Below are positions 42,770-51,273 of a stretch of DNA of 64,000 nt, one piece after another. The stretch's first letter is position 1, and every line of letters starts with the position of its first letter. Made by a program: the position numbers and the translations under genes. Source of the stretch: UBA10365 sp041441915 (GTDB taxonomy: Bacteria > Pseudomonadota > Alphaproteobacteria > Rhodobacterales > Rhodobacteraceae); NCBI GenBank assembly GCA_041441915.1, contig JASDRS010000017.1, positions 62,001 through 126,000 of the forward strand. The letters are read 5' to 3'. The notes under the pieces were generated by a model. It did not search any database and was not told the origin of the DNA. It saw only the letters and a program-made list of their open reading frames with translations.

Positions 42770-44260
42770 ATGGCCAAGGACAAGAAAATTCTTCGACCTC
42801 GGGCCGAAACGCCCAAGGGATTTCGCGACTATTTCGGCGCCGAAGTTACAGAGCGCAAAGTGATGTTAGACGCTATTGCTTCAGTTTACCATCGTTATGG
42901 CTTTGATCCACTGGAAACAAGTGCTGTTGAAACTGTGGCCGCCTTGGGTAAGTTTTTGCCTGATGTTGATCGGCCTAATGCAGGCGTTTTTGGTTGGCAA
43001 GATGAAGATGCCGATTGGCTAGCGCTTCGCTATGACCTGACAGCGCCATTGGCGCGGGTGGCTGCTCAGTATCGCAATGATCTTCCAACCCCCTATCGGC
43101 GTTATGCTTTTGGCCCCGTGTGGCGCAATGAAAAGCCAGGAACTGGGCGCTTCCGGCAATTTTACCAATGCGACGCGGACACCGTGGGTGCGCCCAGTGT
43201 TGCTGCTGATGCTGAAATTTGTGCTATGCTGGCTGATGCGCTTGAAACCGTGGGCATTGCACGTGGTGACTATGTGGTGCGGGTGAATAACCGCAAAGTG
43301 CTAAACGGCGTGATGGAGATAGCTGGTGTTTTGGACCCTCAAGATTCTAACCTGTTCGAAGAAGAACGGGGCATTGTCTTGCGCGCGATAGATAAGCTGG
43401 ATCGTTTGGGGATTGACGGCGTGCGCGCGCTTTTGGGCGTGGGGCGCAAAGATGCATCGGGTGATTTTACCAAAGGTGCGGGCCTAAGCGAAAGTCAAGT
43501 CGAGGTTGTGATCGGCTTTATCGGTGCCAAGCGCGAAAACGCCACCGCCACGGTGGGGCGCCTGCGCGCCCTAGTCGCGGGGTCACAGATTGGTGTCGAA
43601 GGCGTGGATGAGCTTGAAATTATTGCCACGCTTTTGGCAGCCCAAGGATATGGGCACGACCGGATTGAAATTGACCCTTCGGTTGTGCGCGGCTTAGGAT
43701 ATTACACGGGCCCCGTTTTTGAAGCTGAATTGACCTTTGAGGTTTTGGACGAAGGGGGCCGTAAGCGGCAGTTTGGCTCAGTCGCAGGTGGAGGGCGTTA
43801 TGATGATTTGGTCAAGCGGTTTACAGGCCAAAGCGTGCCTGCCACGGGTGTGTCCATCGGGGTTGACCGCCTGCTTGCAGCTTTGCGAGCTAAGAGACAA
43901 AGGCAAGCCACCGAACAAGGCCCAATTGTGATTACCGTGATGGATAAAGACCGTGTGGTCGATTATATGGCTATGGTAGGCGAGTTGCGCGCTGCGGGTC
44001 TGCGGGCGGAATGCTATTTGGGTAATCCTAAAAACTTTGGAAATCAGCTGAAATATGCCGACAAACGCCAAAGCCCAATTGCTGTGATTCAAGGTGGTGA
44101 CGAAAAGGCTAAGGGTACTGTAATTCTGAAAGATTTGGTGCTTGGCACAAAAATCGCTGAGAATGCTAGCCTAGAAGAATGGAAATTGCGCTCTGCGCAG
44201 CGTGAAGTGCCGCGTGCAGACTTGGTTTCTGCTGTGAAAAAAATGTTGTTAAATGTGTAA
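42770..44260 (+). CDS. hisS: Histidyl-tRNA synthetase
   Basis: Charges tRNA-His with histidine. From ATG 42770 the product has 496 residues; AAAGGG lies a few bases before it, and the 29 upstream codons of the open frame do not look like family. Class II motifs are visible: motif 1 region TPKGFRDYF, motif 2 FRQFYQCDADTVG, the histidine-binding GLGYYTGPVFE, and motif 3 GGGRYDDLVKRF. A C-terminal anticodon-binding domain follows. The stop lies inside hisZ (eight-base overlap), so it forms one unit with hisZ-hisG, placing histidine synthesis control genes behind the synthetase. Confidence 0.95.
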   Translation: MAKDKKILRPRAETPKGFRDYFGAEVTERKVMLDAIASVYHRYGFDPLETSAVETVAALGKFLPDVDRPNAGVFGWQDEDADWLALRYDLTAPLARVAAQYRNDLPTPYRRYAFGPVWRNEKPGTGRFRQFYQCDADTVGAPSVAADAEICAMLADALETVGIARGDYVVRVNNRKVLNGVMEIAGVLDPQDSNLFEEERGIVLRAIDKLDRLGIDGVRALLGVGRKDASGDFTKGAGLSESQVEVVIGFIGAKRENATATVGRLRALVAGSQIGVEGVDELEIIATLLAAQGYGHDRIEIDPSVVRGLGYYTGPVFEAELTFEVLDEGGRKRQFGSVAGGGRYDDLVKRFTGQSVPATGVSIGVDRLLAALRAKRQRQATEQGPIVITVMDKDRVVDYMAMVGELRAAGLRAECYLGNPKNFGNQLKYADKRQSPIAVIQGGDEKAKGTVILKDLVLGTKIAENASLEEWKLRSAQREVPRADLVSAVKKMLLNV

Positions 44261-45356
44261 CAAAGCAGTAATTCGCGCCACTGCTGAGGCACTTTTTGCT
44301 GCATTTCAAGTGGCGGGTGCCCAGACTATTGATGCAGACATTATGCTGCCTGCCGAAAGCTTACTTGACCTTTATGGCGAAGATATTCGCGCCCGCGCTT
44401 ATGTGACAAATGATCCCGTTTTGGGTGAAATGATGCTGCGCCCCGACTTCACCGTTCCAGTCGTGCAGGCTCATATGAAACAAGGTGCACGAGATGCGCG
44501 CTATACTTACATGGGCGAAGTTTTTCGCAAACAAGGTCATATTGCAGACCGTGCACGTGAGTATCTACAAGTGGGCTACGAAGTCTTTGGTGGTGCAGAG
44601 CCCCATCAGGCCGATGCCGAAGTGTTCGCACTTTTTTCGCGGCTTTTGGCTCCATTAAATCTGAATGCGACCATCGGTGATATTGGTATTTTGATTTCAG
44701 CAGTGCAGGGGCTCAACACCTCTAACTGGCGCAAGGCGGCTTTGATGCGGCATTTGTGGCGACCTGCGCGCTTTCGCGACTTGCTTGACCAGTTTTCAGG
44801 CCGTAGCCCCCTGTCCCCAAGCCGGCAAGACTTGCTGCAGCGTTTGGCGCAAAATGATGTGCAAGAACTGATCAAACAAGCGGGCCCAGACATAGGGTTG
44901 CGCTCGGCTCAGGATGTGGCAGCTCGTGCGCAGTCCTTGCAAGAAGATGCTGAACTCCCGCCCATCGGTCAGGCTGAAGCCCAAATGCTTGAAGCGCTTT
45001 TGACCCTGCAGGGCCCTGCAGGTCAGATGCTGGCGCATTTGCAAAAGATGGCGCAGCAATTCCCAGCTATAGCCGCATCCGTTGCCAGCTTTGGTGCCAG
45101 GCTTAGTGCGATGAAAGTCCAAGGTATTGACAGTGACCACTTGTCCTTTGTCGTCAGCCACGGGCGTTCAACTTTAGAATATTATGACGGTTTCGTCTTT
45201 AGCTTTGATCGGCCTGATCAACGTTTTCCTGCTGTAGCAAGTGGTGGGCGCTATGATGCGCTGACGCTGGTTTTGGGTCAGGGTCGATCCATAAGGGCAG
45301 TTGGCGGTGTGATCCGCCCCGCCGAGATGGCCGCTTTATTAGAGGTAGGCTCATGA
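44253..45356 (+). CDS. hisZ: ATP phosphoribosyltransferase regulatory subunit
   Basis: Catalytically dead relative of histidyl-tRNA synthetase that joins short HisG to form the active and histidine-inhibited first enzyme of histidine synthesis. 367 residues with class II remnants: MLRPDFTVPVVQAHM, RYTYMGEVFRKQ and SGGRYDALTLVLG. It lacks the C-terminal anticodon domain that HisS has. Its ATG overlaps hisS and its stop overlaps hisG by four bases (ATGA). The adjacency of two homologous genes, hisS and hisZ, fits origin by duplication. Confidence 0.94.
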   Translation: MCNKAVIRATAEALFAAFQVAGAQTIDADIMLPAESLLDLYGEDIRARAYVTNDPVLGEMMLRPDFTVPVVQAHMKQGARDARYTYMGEVFRKQGHIADRAREYLQVGYEVFGGAEPHQADAEVFALFSRLLAPLNLNATIGDIGILISAVQGLNTSNWRKAALMRHLWRPARFRDLLDQFSGRSPLSPSRQDLLQRLAQNDVQELIKQAGPDIGLRSAQDVAARAQSLQEDAELPPIGQAEAQMLEALLTLQGPAGQMLAHLQKMAQQFPAIAASVASFGARLSAMKVQGIDSDHLSFVVSHGRSTLEYYDGFVFSFDRPDQRFPAVASGGRYDALTLVLGQGRSIRAVGGVIRPAEMAALLEVGS

Positions 45357-46075
45357 GCCTGAAAATCGGTGTGCCATCGAAAGGGCGCTTGATGGAAAAG
45401 ACCTTTGAATGGTTTGGAGCAAAGGGCGTTCATATGCGCCAAACTGGCGAAGCACGGGAATATTCGGGCGTGATCGAAGGCTTGATGGATGCGCAACTAG
45501 TTTTGCTGTCGGCGGGAGAGATCCCGCGCGAACTGGCTGCGGGGCGCATTCATTTAGGTGTGACGGGGTCAGACCTTGTACGTGATAAATTGGCCGACTG
45601 GCCGATGCAAGTGATTGAGGTCCAGCCCTTGGGCTTTGGCCATGCTGATCTGATCATTGCCGTGCCTAACATGTGGATCGATGTTGATACGCTTGATGAC
45701 CTTGATGCGACGGCTTCGGCCTTTCGCGCCACCTACGGCTATAGGCTTCGCATTGCGACCAAATACCACCGTTTGGTGCGGGAATTTTTAACCAAAAACG
45801 GCGTTGCAGATTACCAATTAGTCGACAGCCAAGGTGCGACTGAAGGTACGGTTAAAAACCTAACGGCTGAAGTCATCGCCGACATAACATCAAGCGGTGA
45901 GACGCTGCGCGCCAATCACCTGAAAATACTACAAGACGGTTTGGTCCATCAAAGTCAGGCCACCCTCTTTGCTGCAAAAAAGGCTGATTGGTCATATGGG
46001 GTACGCCAAAGCTTTGGCGAATTTATGGCGCGCTTGGGGCAAAATATGCCTGATGTAGATCGAGTGGGACCCTAA
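45353..46075 (+). CDS. hisG: ATP phosphoribosyltransferase, short form
   Basis: First committed step of histidine synthesis: ATP plus PRPP to phosphoribosyl-ATP. 240 residues, the short form that lacks the C-terminal histidine-sensing domain and needs HisZ. Motifs include IGVPSKGRLMEKT, RIHLGVTGSDLV, RLRIATKYHRLVREFL, and the PRPP-loop region LVDSQGATEGTVKN, where E-G-A-P/T-type residues bind phosphates. ATGA overlap with hisZ gives coupled expression. It ends six bases before the convergent DUF1489 gene. Confidence 0.95.
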   Translation: MSLKIGVPSKGRLMEKTFEWFGAKGVHMRQTGEAREYSGVIEGLMDAQLVLLSAGEIPRELAAGRIHLGVTGSDLVRDKLADWPMQVIEVQPLGFGHADLIIAVPNMWIDVDTLDDLDATASAFRATYGYRLRIATKYHRLVREFLTKNGVADYQLVDSQGATEGTVKNLTAEVIADITSSGETLRANHLKILQDGLVHQSQATLFAAKKADWSYGVRQSFGEFMARLGQNMPDVDRVGP

Positions 46076-46081
46076 AACTGC

Positions 46082-46504
46082 TTAAAGTAACCCAATATCT
46101 GCCAAAGCAAGAGCAAGATCGGCAGGTAGCGGTGTTTCGACACCACGCGCTTGCGGTAGATCGGCTGGACTGTCCTGTGGAGCCAGGTAGCGCCAGCCTT
46201 GAAAGGCGCGTCGTGGAGTGGCCTGGGTGCGGATTATATTTGGTTCAAGGCAGATTGCACAGCGGCGGATGCCGTCGCTACCAGTTACCTCTTGTAGGTC
46301 AATCACTTTTTGGCGGGCTAAAATTTGGCCCTTGAATACCCAATAAAGCGAGCCTCCTTCCAAAAGATCAGCCTGGCGCTTGGGCCACATGCGGGTCACG
46401 TGAATTGGCCTTCCTGCGGGCCATTGCTGTGATTCTTGCCAGTCTATCAAATCTTCAACCTGGGCCGCGCCAACGCAAAGCTTCACTAAATTTACATATT
46501 TCAA
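46082..46504 (-). CDS. DUF1489 family protein
   Basis: Alphaproteobacterial protein of unknown role, 140 residues, matching the family in length and in segments LVKLCVGAAQVEDLIDWQ, HVTRMWPKRQADLLEGGSLYWV and a central KGQILARQKVIDL. It has no signal peptide or membrane segment. Single gene divergent from nrdJ. The family is usually found near core genes but has no assigned function. Confidence 0.85.
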   Translation of the reverse strand: MKYVNLVKLCVGAAQVEDLIDWQESQQWPAGRPIHVTRMWPKRQADLLEGGSLYWVFKGQILARQKVIDLQEVTGSDGIRRCAICLEPNIIRTQATPRRAFQGWRYLAPQDSPADLPQARGVETPLPADLALALADIGLL

Positions 46505-46558
46505 AATTAACCCTTTGTTTTATAAAACTCAATTTGAACTTAATTAAGACCCGTAGGT

Positions 46559-46647
46559 TTATGCGGCCATAAGTTTGACCGCATAAGGCCACCAATTGCC
46601 CCAGACTTATCCTAATTTTGTCAAAGGGCAAGTTGACCCCTGCCCTT
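46559..46647. promoter_or_regulatory. Two inverted repeats upstream of nrdJ
   Basis: A perfect 8-bp inverted repeat (TTATGCGG 46559-46566 / CCGCATAA 46579-46586, 12-base spacer) and a perfect 7-bp one (AAGGGCA 46624-46630 / TGCCCTT 46641-46647, 10-base spacer) lie in the 190-base gap between DUF1489 and nrdJ. They may be operators or leader hairpins for the reductase. I found no convincing cobalamin riboswitch. Confidence 0.4.
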
Positions 46648-46694
46648 CATCAGCGTAGATCTAGTTCTTAGGCTGGAATTATAAAGGATCCAAG

Positions 46695-48974
46695 ATGTCG
46701 CATTTTGCAGCGCCCATCGCAGAAGCTATTTGGGACATGAAATATCGGTTGAAAGAAGCCGATGGAAGCCCAATTGATGCAAATGTACAGGGAACTTGGC
46801 GCCGAATTGCAAAGGCTTTGGCCAGCGTGGAGAAGCAATCTGCGAAATGGGAAGACAAGTTTTACCAAGCACTCGAAGATTTTAAATATTTACCCGCAGG
46901 CCGCATTATAGCGGGGGCGGGCACAGGCCGCAGTGTGACATTGTTTAACTGCTTTGTGATGGGCACAATTGAAGACAATATGGGCGGCATTTTTGATGGG
47001 CTGCGCCAAGCCGCGCTTACCATGCAACAAGGTGGTGGGATTGGCTATGACTTCTCCACCATCCGTCCACGTGGTGCGCAGGTCAAAGGGGTTGCCGCTG
47101 ATGCGTCGGGCCCTTTGACCTTTATGGATGTGTGGGATGCGATGTGCCGCACCATCATGTCGGCAGGCAGTCGCCGCGGCGCGATGATGGCCACGATGCG
47201 GTGCGATCATCCCGATGTTGAAGATTTTATTGTTGCTAAACAAGATGCCACACGGTTGCGTATGTTTAACCTTTCGGTTTTGATCACTGATCCCTTTATG
47301 GATGCGGTCAAGTCGAACGGATCTTGGAATTTAGTGTTTGGCGGCAAGGTTTATAAAACTTTGCAAGCGCGGGATCTTTGGAACAAGATTATGCGTTCAA
47401 CCTTTGAATTTGCGGAACCAGGCGTAATCTTTATTGATCGAATCAATAGAGCTAATAACTTGGGCTATGTCGAAACTATTGCCGCGACTAACCCCTGCGG
47501 TGAGCAGCCACTACCGCCCTACGGCGCTTGTTTGCTAGGTTCGATAAATATGGCTAAATTGGTGACCAATCCTTTTGAGACTAATGCCGAACTTGAACCC
47601 GCCGCTCTGGATGATTTGGTGCGCGTTGCCGTGAGGATGATGGATAATGTGGTTGACGTGAGCCGATTTCCCTTGCCCGAGCAAGAGGCCGAGGCCCGCG
47701 CCAAGCGTCGCATTGGTCTTGGTGTCACTGGACTTGCCGATGCTTTGTTGATGCTGGGCCTGCGCTATGGCGCGCCAGAGGCTGCTGCCCAAACTGAAGC
47801 TTGGATGAAAGCAATTGCTCGATCAGCCTATTTGGCCTCGGTTGATTTGGCCAAGGAAAAGGGTGCATTTCCACTGTTTGATGCCAATAAATACCTGGCC
47901 TCAGGTTCGATGCGCTCCATGGATGAAGATGTACGCCAAGCCATTGCAAAGCATGGTATTCGCAATGCGCTGCTAACCTCGATTGCGCCTACTGGAACGA
48001 TCAGTCTTTATGCGGGTAATGTGTCCTCGGGGATTGAACCAGTTTTTGCATATGCCTATACGCGCAAAGTCTTGCAAAAAGACGGCACGCGGACCGAAGA
48101 AGAGGTGGTCGATTACGCGGTGCAATTGTGGCGCGAAAAATTTGGCGAAAAACCCTTGCCTGATTATTTTGTGAACGCCCAAACCCTGCCGCCTTTAGAC
48201 CATGTGCGCATGCAATCCGCCGCGCAAAAATGGATAGACAGTTCCATTTCAAAAACCATCAACTGCCCTGAAGACATCAGCTTTGATGATTTTGCCGAGG
48301 TATATATGGCTGCCTGGGAACAAGGCTGCAAAGGCTGCACTACCTATCGGCCGAATCAAGTCACTGGATCGGTTTTGACCGTATCAGCGCCTGAAGCGAA
48401 AGTTGCCCCTAGTGCCTTATCGATGATAGAAAATGGCGGCGCAGATGTGGTTTACCTCAGCGAACCGTTGGAACGGCCGGCCTCGTTAGAAGGACAAACC
48501 TATAAAGTCAAATGGCCCTCGACCGAGCATGCTATTTATATCACCATCAATGACGTGGTAATTTTGGACCACCGCAGACCGTTTGAAGTGTTCATTAATT
48601 CAAAAAATATGGAGCATTTTGCTTGGACTGTGGCGCTTACGCGAATGATTTCTGCTGTGTTTCGCCGTGGTGGCGATATTTCTTTTGTGGTCGAAGAGCT
48701 TAAGGCAGTATTTGACCCCCGGGGTGGCGCTTGGATGGAGGGTAAATATATACCCTCAATCCTGGCCGCGATTGGCGCGGTGATTGAACAGCATTTGATT
48801 GCGATCGGTTTTATTGCGGGCGAAGGTCTTGGTTTAAAAAAAGACCCACAGTTTGAAGCTGTCGTTGTGGGAGAACGTGCACGCAAAGCTTGCGACAGTT
48901 GTGGAAGTTATGATCTGCGGATGCTCGAAAGTTGCATGACATGCGGCAGTTGCGGCAATTCAAAATGTGGCTAA
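46695..48974 (+). CDS. nrdJ: Adenosylcobalamin-dependent ribonucleotide reductase
   Basis: Class II reductase that makes deoxyribonucleotides with B12 instead of a metal-radical partner, so it works with or without oxygen. 759 residues. The active-site NPCGEQPLPPYGACLLGSIN, the first redox cysteine in TLFNCFV, and GGGIGYDFSTIRPRGA are visible; RRGAMMATMRCDHPDVEDF follows. After the reductase core comes a C-terminal domain with FEVFINSKNMEHFAW and a cysteine-rich end (CDSCGSYDLRMLESCMTCGS) with four to six cysteines for thioredoxin-like recharging or metal binding. The start used is the ORF ATG-equivalent at 46695 with AAGGATCC nearby. Confidence 0.95.
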   Translation: MSHFAAPIAEAIWDMKYRLKEADGSPIDANVQGTWRRIAKALASVEKQSAKWEDKFYQALEDFKYLPAGRIIAGAGTGRSVTLFNCFVMGTIEDNMGGIFDGLRQAALTMQQGGGIGYDFSTIRPRGAQVKGVAADASGPLTFMDVWDAMCRTIMSAGSRRGAMMATMRCDHPDVEDFIVAKQDATRLRMFNLSVLITDPFMDAVKSNGSWNLVFGGKVYKTLQARDLWNKIMRSTFEFAEPGVIFIDRINRANNLGYVETIAATNPCGEQPLPPYGACLLGSINMAKLVTNPFETNAELEPAALDDLVRVAVRMMDNVVDVSRFPLPEQEAEARAKRRIGLGVTGLADALLMLGLRYGAPEAAAQTEAWMKAIARSAYLASVDLAKEKGAFPLFDANKYLASGSMRSMDEDVRQAIAKHGIRNALLTSIAPTGTISLYAGNVSSGIEPVFAYAYTRKVLQKDGTRTEEEVVDYAVQLWREKFGEKPLPDYFVNAQTLPPLDHVRMQSAAQKWIDSSISKTINCPEDISFDDFAEVYMAAWEQGCKGCTTYRPNQVTGSVLTVSAPEAKVAPSALSMIENGGADVVYLSEPLERPASLEGQTYKVKWPSTEHAIYITINDVVILDHRRPFEVFINSKNMEHFAWTVALTRMISAVFRRGGDISFVVEELKAVFDPRGGAWMEGKYIPSILAAIGAVIEQHLIAIGFIAGEGLGLKKDPQFEAVVVGERARKACDSCGSYDLRMLESCMTCGSCGNSKCG

Positions 48975-49249
48975 TATAAACATCTGCCAAAAGGAAAAGA
49001 TCCATTTTCCGCCAGGCGGTGGATTTATTAGTCATGGTCAGTTATTGGTTCCTGTATCCACTACCATTTTTGCTCCATAATCGTGCCTAAGAGCGCAATT
49101 TAATTGAAATATTCAAGTAAAAAACTTTGGTCATGAAATATAAAAGGCTAACATTAACGGCTAGGCCCAAATTTTGGAGCTAATCTGCGGAGAAATTGAT
49201 CAGGTCTCTTAAGCTGACCTTTAACTTCCAATCAAAGACGCGCCTGCTG
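48975..49249. other. Gene-free stretch between nrdJ and rpsD
   Basis: No gene is seen here. Near 48999-49024 CCGC-CAG-GCGG with an outer CCA / TGG forms a hairpin that could end the nrdJ transcript, though a T-run is poor. The rest is AT-rich with no open frame that looks coding; the rpsD promoter starts at its end. Confidence 0.5.
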
Positions 49250-49277
49250 TTGACATAACGTGCCAGGCTTGTATAAG
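49250..49277 (+). promoter_or_regulatory. Sigma-70-type promoter of rpsD
   Basis: TTGACA (49250-49255) and TATAAG (49272-49277) are separated by 16 bases. Transcription would begin near 49284, leaving an untranslated leader of about 120 bases with a CCCC-GTAA-GGGG hairpin (49332-49343). Confidence 0.65.
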
Positions 49278-49405
49278 CGCGTTCTTAGGCTTTTCAGAGA
49301 TTAAAAGTCTTGGGATATTGGTGTTGGTGGGCCCCGTAAGGGGAAGCCTGTCGGTTCGAAAGATCAAAGGACAACGCCCTTCACATTTAACGAAGGAGAT
49401 CAGCC

Positions 49406-50026
49406 GTGACAAAACGCACGTCTGCCAAACATAAAATTGACCGCCGTATGGGCGAAAATATCTGGGGCCGTCCTAAATCTCCATTTAACAAACGCGAATA
49501 CGGTCCTGGCCAACATGGCCAACGCCGCAAGAACAAACTGTCCGACTTCGGGACACAGTTGCGCGCCAAACAAAAGCTTAAAGGCTATTACGGTGATTTG
49601 ACCGAAAAGCAATTCCGCCGCATTTATGCGGAAGCTGAGCGCCTAAAAGGTGACACTGGGGAAATGCTGGTAGGTCTGCTTGAGCGCCGTTTGGACGCTT
49701 TGGTTTACCGTGCCAAATTTGTTCCTACTATTTTTGCTGCACGCCAATTTGTAAATCACGGCCATGTGACCGTGAATGGCGAACGTGTGAATATCGCTTC
49801 TTACCGCTTGAAAGAAGGCGATGTGGTTGCCGTTCGAGACCGCTCGCGTCAAATGGCGCTGATCTTGGAAGCAATTCAGTTGGCCGAGCGTGACGTTCCA
49901 GATTATGTGGAAATTGATCATTCTAAACTGACCGCGAAATTCACCCGCACCCCATCCTTGGCCGACGTGCCATATCCCGTGGTGATGGAACCAAATCTTG
50001 TGGTCGAATTCTACGCTAAAAACTAA
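49406..50026 (+). CDS. rpsD: 30S ribosomal protein S4
   Basis: Primary rRNA-binding protein of the small subunit, 206 residues. The N-terminal domain (GPGQHGQRRKNKLSDFG) and S4 RNA-binding domain (LERRLDALVYRAKFVPTIFAA, RQFVNHGHVTVNGERVNIAS) are full and normal. Translation starts at GTG 49406, with AAGGAGAT six bases upstream. Here S4 stands alone, away from the alpha operon with S13, S11, rpoA and L17, as usual for alphaproteobacteria. A strong terminator follows directly. Confidence 0.97.
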   Translation: MTKRTSAKHKIDRRMGENIWGRPKSPFNKREYGPGQHGQRRKNKLSDFGTQLRAKQKLKGYYGDLTEKQFRRIYAEAERLKGDTGEMLVGLLERRLDALVYRAKFVPTIFAARQFVNHGHVTVNGERVNIASYRLKEGDVVAVRDRSRQMALILEAIQLAERDVPDYVEIDHSKLTAKFTRTPSLADVPYPVVMEPNLVVEFYAKN

Positions 50027-50047
50027 GTTTCGTAAAATTGTTTAAAA

Positions 50048-50075
50048 CCTGCGCCTTTTGGCGCGGGTTTTTTCA
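50048..50075 (+). terminator. Intrinsic terminator after rpsD
   Basis: CC-t-GCGCC and GGCGC-g-GG pair around a TTTT loop and are followed by TTTTTTC; 22 bases after the rpsD stop. Confidence 0.9.
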
Positions 50076-50184
50076 TGAACTAAGACAATGACTCAATGTT
50101 AAAAGACGCATTGGGCGGTTTATAGCGGATTTCTCTGGCATTGGGCTTGTGCCCATCTAAAATATCACAAAGGATAGGTGATAG

Positions 50185-51273
50185 ATGACATCCCTCATTA
50201 CCCCAAAATCTGGTATCTTAGAGATTAGAATTTATGAAAGCGGCAAGTCTCAAATTGTGGGGATGGAAAATTCTCTCAAGCTTTCGTCTAACGAAAATCC
50301 CCGTGGGCCCAGTGATCTTGCGAAAGAGGCGGTAGCGCGTTCAGTGCACGAACTGCACCGCTATCCGTCGTCGGATCACGCCTCTTTGCGCTTAGCTATC
50401 GGTCACGTGCATGGGTTGCCTGCGGATCAAATCATTTGTGGCGCGGGTTCGGATGAAATTTTCACCTTTTTGTGCCAGGCCTTCTCTGGCCCTGGTGATG
50501 AGGTGCTTTATACTGAGCATGGCTTCTTAATGTACCGCATTTCGGCGCTGGCGGCGGGGGCGACCCCGGTCGAGGTCAAAGAACGCAATCGTATTATTGA
50601 TGTAAAAGCTTTGCTTAAGGGTATGACGGTACGCACCAAATTGGTTTTTATAGCTAATCCCAGCAATCCAACGGGCACAATGATTTCGCTGCAAGATATA
50701 GCCCGTCTGGCCGATGAAATGCCCAAACAGGCGATTTTGGTGCTTGACGGTGCATATGCGGAATATGTCGAAGATTATGATGGTGGGGCCGCATGGATCG
50801 CTGCTCGCGATAATATTTTCATGACACGAAGCTTTTCTAAAATCTATGGCTTGGGTGGCCTGCGCATTGGTTGGGGCTATGGGCCGCGCGCGATCATAGA
50901 TTCGCTTAACAGGGTCCGAGGACCCTTTAACCTGTCGGCGACCCAGCTTGTAGCGGCCGAAGCGGCTCTACTCGACCAAGATTTTGTGGCTAAGTGCCGC
51001 ACCGAGAATGCGAAAAATCGCGCATGGTTAGCACAGTCGTTGGCTGAAATGGAAATTGCCTCGGACCCTTCGTTCGCAAATTTTATTCTGGCGCGGTTTG
51101 AAACAGCGCAAATGGCAGAGGCCTGTGATTCATTTTTGCAATCAAAGGGCATTTTGCTGCGCCGCGTGACTAGCTATAAACTGCCTAATTGCTTGCGCAT
51201 AACCATAGGCGACGAAGTGGAATGTCGTCGTGTTTTACAGGCCATAGCTCAGTTCAAGGGTGTTAATATATGA
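50185..51273 (+). CDS. hisC: Histidinol-phosphate/aromatic aminotransferase
   Basis: PLP-dependent class I/II aminotransferase of the HisC family, 362 residues. Motifs: LSSNENPRGPSDLAKEAV at the N-terminus, HRYPSSDHASLR, the ANPSNPTGTM segment, LVLDGAYAEYVEDYD, and TRSFSKIYGLGGLRIGWGYG with the PLP lysine in SFSKIYG. Because it overlaps the prephenate/arogenate dehydrogenase gene by four bases, it probably serves tyrosine and phenylalanine synthesis as an aromatic aminotransferase, perhaps in addition to histidinol phosphate. AGGATAGGTG precedes the ATG. A separate HisC could exist outside the window. Confidence 0.9.
   Translation: MTSLITPKSGILEIRIYESGKSQIVGMENSLKLSSNENPRGPSDLAKEAVARSVHELHRYPSSDHASLRLAIGHVHGLPADQIICGAGSDEIFTFLCQAFSGPGDEVLYTEHGFLMYRISALAAGATPVEVKERNRIIDVKALLKGMTVRTKLVFIANPSNPTGTMISLQDIARLADEMPKQAILVLDGAYAEYVEDYDGGAAWIAARDNIFMTRSFSKIYGLGGLRIGWGYGPRAIIDSLNRVRGPFNLSATQLVAAEAALLDQDFVAKCRTENAKNRAWLAQSLAEMEIASDPSFANFILARFETAQMAEACDSFLQSKGILLRRVTSYKLPNCLRITIGDEVECRRVLQAIAQFKGVNI

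Noticed and set aside
46505..46694. Cobalamin riboswitch for nrdJ
   Set aside because: The gap is short and I could not find a B12 box or the long conserved core; only two simple inverted repeats are present.
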